The notes beneath the pieces are model-generated. The model was given only the letters and a program-made list of their open reading frames with translations, was not told the DNA's origin and did not search any database. This document shows, in pieces, positions 4,835 through 7,542 of a DNA stretch of 7,542 nucleotides. Numbering within the stretch: the first letter of the stretch is position 1; each line of letters begins with the position of its first letter. The DNA is taken from NCBI GenBank assembly GCA_013002625.1, contig JABDJE010000005.1, positions 1 through 7,542 of the forward strand. Reading direction: 5' to 3'. The DNA is from Saprospiraceae bacterium (GTDB lineage: Bacteria > Bacteroidota > Bacteroidia > Chitinophagales > Saprospiraceae). The translations under genes and the position numbers were made by a program.

Positions 4835-7542
4835 ATGCCTAAGCCTTACACCTTTTTACCTAAGCTTTTTATTTGCTTTGGTTTGCTTTTTTTTACCATT
4901 ATTTTAGTTGGCCAGCGGCCAATACCTGGCACCATGCAAGAAGACTGTTTTGGTTTGGAACAGGAATGTGATATAGAAGGATTTGATAGCCGAGAAATGT
5001 TCACCTTGCCTAACCCTTACACAGCAGTTGATTGCAGAGGACAAACAATTGAAAACCCTTTATGGTTTGAATTCGTTGCAGGTCAAGGCGAACTCACTTT
5101 TATTGCATCAAAAGTTGAATGCGTCCCTGATATTTTTACCAGCCCTGGACTTGTTATTACTGTTTGGGAAACATGCCCAGGATTTATAAATGAATGTGTA
5201 TCTTCTTCTCCTTGTCCAAATGGTGGAGGCTTTATTCCCCAATTTGAAGCGGAACTAACCTTACAAGATGGTGAGCTCATCCCAGGTGGTGTTTATTATG
5301 TTTCAGTGGCAGGATGCGATGGTAACATTTGCCAATATCAACTTGAAATAATTGGCAACAATTACGAGTTACCAGATTTAACTGATCCTGACAGCAAGCT
5401 CAGTACAGAAGCTTGTTTGGGTGGCTTACCGCCTAATACCTATTGTGTAGGAAATCAAATTTATATTGAAGCCCAAGGCGACAACTTTGATACAGCCAAT
5501 GGTGAATGGGAATGGTCAATCAGAGAATTGGACTTAAATGCCAATGCTGATGTTGTGAGTTGGCAAGGCAATTGGAATAATGGAATTGGTAATCCTATTC
5601 TCAATGGAGGAGCATTCAAATTTAATTTTGGTAAAAATGGATTATTTCTTGATTTTCCTGTGGCCGGCAAATATGAAATTTGTCTTGAGCGCATAGGTAC
5701 AAATTGTGGGGCTGCCTTAGGTCCGCTTTGCCAGGAAATAGATATTATACCTCCACCTGAATTACAGGTATTCGATGTATTCGACATCTGTTACAGTACG
5801 CTTTTTAACGGCAGTTGGGATGGACCACCATTCCCTAATAGTATGGGACAAAACTGGATTGCTGGTTCAATATTTCTCAGTGACCTTGATGATGACAACC
5901 TTGATGATGACGACAACTATATTGTAAGAAAAACTTCAACAGTCGATCGATGTGGCTGTACTTATGAGCAGGAGGTAAAGATAAATCTTGTTGGAGATGA
6001 AGATCCTGGTGAGGTTGAATTATCACTCATAGAATGTCAATTACCATATCAGTGGTTTGATATTACCATTTTTGAATTGGATGAGTTTATTGAAACCCCT
6101 GTTATACTGAAGAATGCATCTTTAGACAAAGATTTTGAGAATATCCAATGTGATTCATTCATCATTTTAACTATAGTAGAAACTGAACTTAATGCAGAAA
6201 TAATAGAAACAAACTGTACACCTGAAGGCAAAGAATACACATTTGTAACGGATGAAGATATTGAAATTCAAGGCGCGGATTATCAATGGATCAATGCAGA
6301 TACTGGGCTCGACGCAACCGAAATAAGTGAAGATCCTTCAGCTATTTTGCCTTCTGGCAATTACTTTGTTTATGTTACTGGATTCATTGAAGATGTAAAT
6401 CATAATGATAATTCTCAAGGGACAACACCCCTTTCGTATATATCTTGCCCGTTTGGACCTTTTGAGGTCTTCAACCCAGTTCCTGAAATCCCTCAATTAA
6501 AGCCATATGATAATGCGCTTTGTCCAGAAGAGCAATTCAATGTTGTCTTTGAAATCGATTCAGTTGTTGACAGCTTAATGTTACAATATTTCTGGATCTT
6601 ACCTGAGAGTCTGCTTGGTCTGGAAGTCTATGGACCTGACAGTACGTCGCTAACAATATTAGATATAAGTGCAATAGGTGAAAACGACTCAATTCAAGTC
6701 TTTTCAATACAGGAATGCGCACCTTCTGACACTTTAAGTTTTACAGTATCTCTAGGTATTAACCCTAATGCACCAGATTATGAGCCAAGAATTGCGTGTC
6801 TGAATGAGGCATTGGATATCAGTTATATATACAGTCCTGACAACACATACGTTTGGGAATTCCCTGAAGCCGAAATTATAGGCAATACTAATGACGGATC
6901 AACCTTTCAAGTGCTTTATTCCGAAGAAGGGACTTATGAATATTTTGTTACCATCATAACGCTAGATGGTTGTGAGACACTCGCCGGACCATTCATTATT
7001 GAAGTATTTGAAACACCGACAACGCCGGTTATCTCATGCATGGAGGCAAATGAAGGCACAAGTCTAATTTTTGAATGGGACGAAGACAGTGCTTTTGACT
7101 ATGACGTTGTTCTTAATACAATGGGCGTTTCTGGAAACCTAAGTTCTGGATCTTACGTTTTTGATGGTCTGGAGGCTGATACAGAAATCAGCATTACGGT
7201 TACCGCCATGAATAATGGTCCAGAAGAATGCAGCACGCAATCAACAAGCCTAACTTGCAGTACTTCACCGTGCGATCTTCCTGATATTGACCTCGGCAAT
7301 TTTACAGACCGTGTCTTCTGCCAAGGACAATTTGGTGTAAGTTCAATTCAGTTTAATATTATGCCACCAGCTGGAATCACAGGGATTTACATAGGCCCTG
7401 GAATTAATACTGCAGGATTCCTTGATTTAGCAGACCCTATTTTTAATACACCTGGAGAATATTTTTATGAATATCGCTATGCAGAAGATGCAACCGGATG
7501 TGAAGATATGGCTACAATATCGATCCTTATACAACCTTCAAT
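4835..7542 (+). CDS. Large secreted modular surface protein, PKD/Ig-like (C-terminus beyond window)
   Basis: An open frame runs from ATG 4835 to the window end, giving at least 902 residues. Residues 1-27 form a signal peptide (K10 followed by a hydrophobic run to V25, cleavage near G26/Q27). Residues about 35-173 resemble the N-terminal jelly-roll-like domain common in Bacteroidota surface proteins (NPLWFEFVAG at 74-83, Cys-rich, closing with VYYVSVAGC at 153-161). Beta-rich modules follow, several closing with a G-x-Y strand: AGKYEICLE (277-285), SGNYFVYVTG (507-516), EGTYEYFVTIITLDGC (698-713) and PGEYFYEYRYAEDATGC (873-889), the PKD/Ig-like pattern. Residues about 729-808 look fibronectin type III-like. 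The chain is acidic, rich in Cys, and poor in Lys/Arg. Relatives often end in a type IX secretion or gliding-motility C-terminal domain; that part is outside the window. The exact function is unknown; adhesion or a cell-surface scaffold is likely. Confidence 0.85.
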   Translation, partial: MPKPYTFLPKLFICFGLLFFTIILVGQRPIPGTMQEDCFGLEQECDIEGFDSREMFTLPNPYTAVDCRGQTIENPLWFEFVAGQGELTFIASKVECVPDIFTSPGLVITVWETCPGFINECVSSSPCPNGGGFIPQFEAELTLQDGELIPGGVYYVSVAGCDGNICQYQLEIIGNNYELPDLTDPDSKLSTEACLGGLPPNTYCVGNQIYIEAQGDNFDTANGEWEWSIRELDLNANADVVSWQGNWNNGIGNPILNGGAFKFNFGKNGLFLDFPVAGKYEICLERIGTNCGAALGPLCQEIDIIPPPELQVFDVFDICYSTLFNGSWDGPPFPNSMGQNWIAGSIFLSDLDDDNLDDDDNYIVRKTSTVDRCGCTYEQEVKINLVGDEDPGEVELSLIECQLPYQWFDITIFELDEFIETPVILKNASLDKDFENIQCDSFIILTIVETELNAEIIETNCTPEGKEYTFVTDEDIEIQGADYQWINADTGLDATEISEDPSAILPSGNYFVYVTGFIEDVNHNDNSQGTTPLSYISCPFGPFEVFNPVPEIPQLKPYDNALCPEEQFNVVFEIDSVVDSLMLQYFWILPESLLGLEVYGPDSTSLTILDISAIGENDSIQVFSIQECAPSDTLSFTVSLGINPNAPDYEPRIACLNEALDISYIYSPDNTYVWEFPEAEIIGNTNDGSTFQVLYSEEGTYEYFVTIITLDGCETLAGPFIIEVFETPTTPVISCMEANEGTSLIFEWDEDSAFDYDVVLNTMGVSGNLSSGSYVFDGLEADTEISITVTAMNNGPEECSTQSTSLTCSTSPCDLPDIDLGNFTDRVFCQGQFGVSSIQFNIMPPAGITGIYIGPGINTAGFLDLADPIFNTPGEYFYEYRYAEDATGCEDMATISILIQPS
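5885..5917 (+). repeat. Asp-rich internal duplication in the surface protein
   Basis: The 12-bp block CTTGATGATGAC occurs at 5885-5896 and again at 5900-5911, each followed by AAC, with one extra GAC in the second copy. It encodes LDDDN then LDDDDN (residues 351-361). Such Asp/Asn clusters often bind calcium in secreted proteins. The near-identical codons suggest a recent duplication; calcium binding is an inference. Confidence 0.7.

Noticed and set aside
5083..6722. Several minus-strand open frames of 60-110 codons inside the surface protein gene
   Set aside because: The plus frame is uninterrupted for over 900 codons with a signal peptide and recurring modules; the minus frames have no family signatures.

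Overview
The window looks like chromosomal DNA of a Bacteroidota bacterium, possibly a Saprospiraceae-like one. The reasons are moderate AT richness, start codons preceded by A-rich leaders without Shine-Dalgarno motifs, one good match to the Bacteroidota -33/-7 promoter (TTTG, about 20 bp, TAnnTTTG), and a very large, acidic, Cys-containing exported protein built from PKD/Ig-like modules. The lineage is an inference; no marker gene is present.

Layout. (1) 1-1189, minus strand: an FAD-linked oxidase of the D-2-hydroxyglutarate/D-lactate dehydrogenase type, cut at its C-terminus by the window edge. (2) A 77-bp divergent spacer. (3) 1267-1866, plus: an AhpD-like/carboxymuconolactone decarboxylase family protein with a CxxC redox pair. 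(4) 1864-1951: 22 perfectly phased tetranucleotide units (TGAA/TGAT/TGGA) starting on the stop codon of that gene. (5) 2006-2476, plus: a flavin-reductase-like FMN protein. (6) 2480-4513, minus, convergent with a 3-bp gap: an exported two-domain protein with an N-terminal PPP-type metallophosphatase and a C-terminal domain resembling CotH-type kinase-fold proteins. (7) 4514-4834: a 321-bp divergent non-coding region with a palindrome at the phosphatase start, a candidate plus-strand promoter, a strong plus-strand intrinsic terminator and a set of crossing inverted repeats. (8) 4835 to the window end, plus: at least 902 residues of a secreted modular surface protein.

How the parts may work together. 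The left half is a small redox neighbourhood (FAD oxidase, thiol redox protein, flavin reductase-like protein); a shared pathway is not shown by the sequence. The right half pairs a putative exported phosphatase/kinase-like protein divergently with a large surface protein. Between them lies a regulatory region whose promoter-terminator arrangement could encode a very short RNA or an attenuated leader. The phosphatase-kinase fusion, the tetranucleotide array and the structured divergent region are the points most worth following up.
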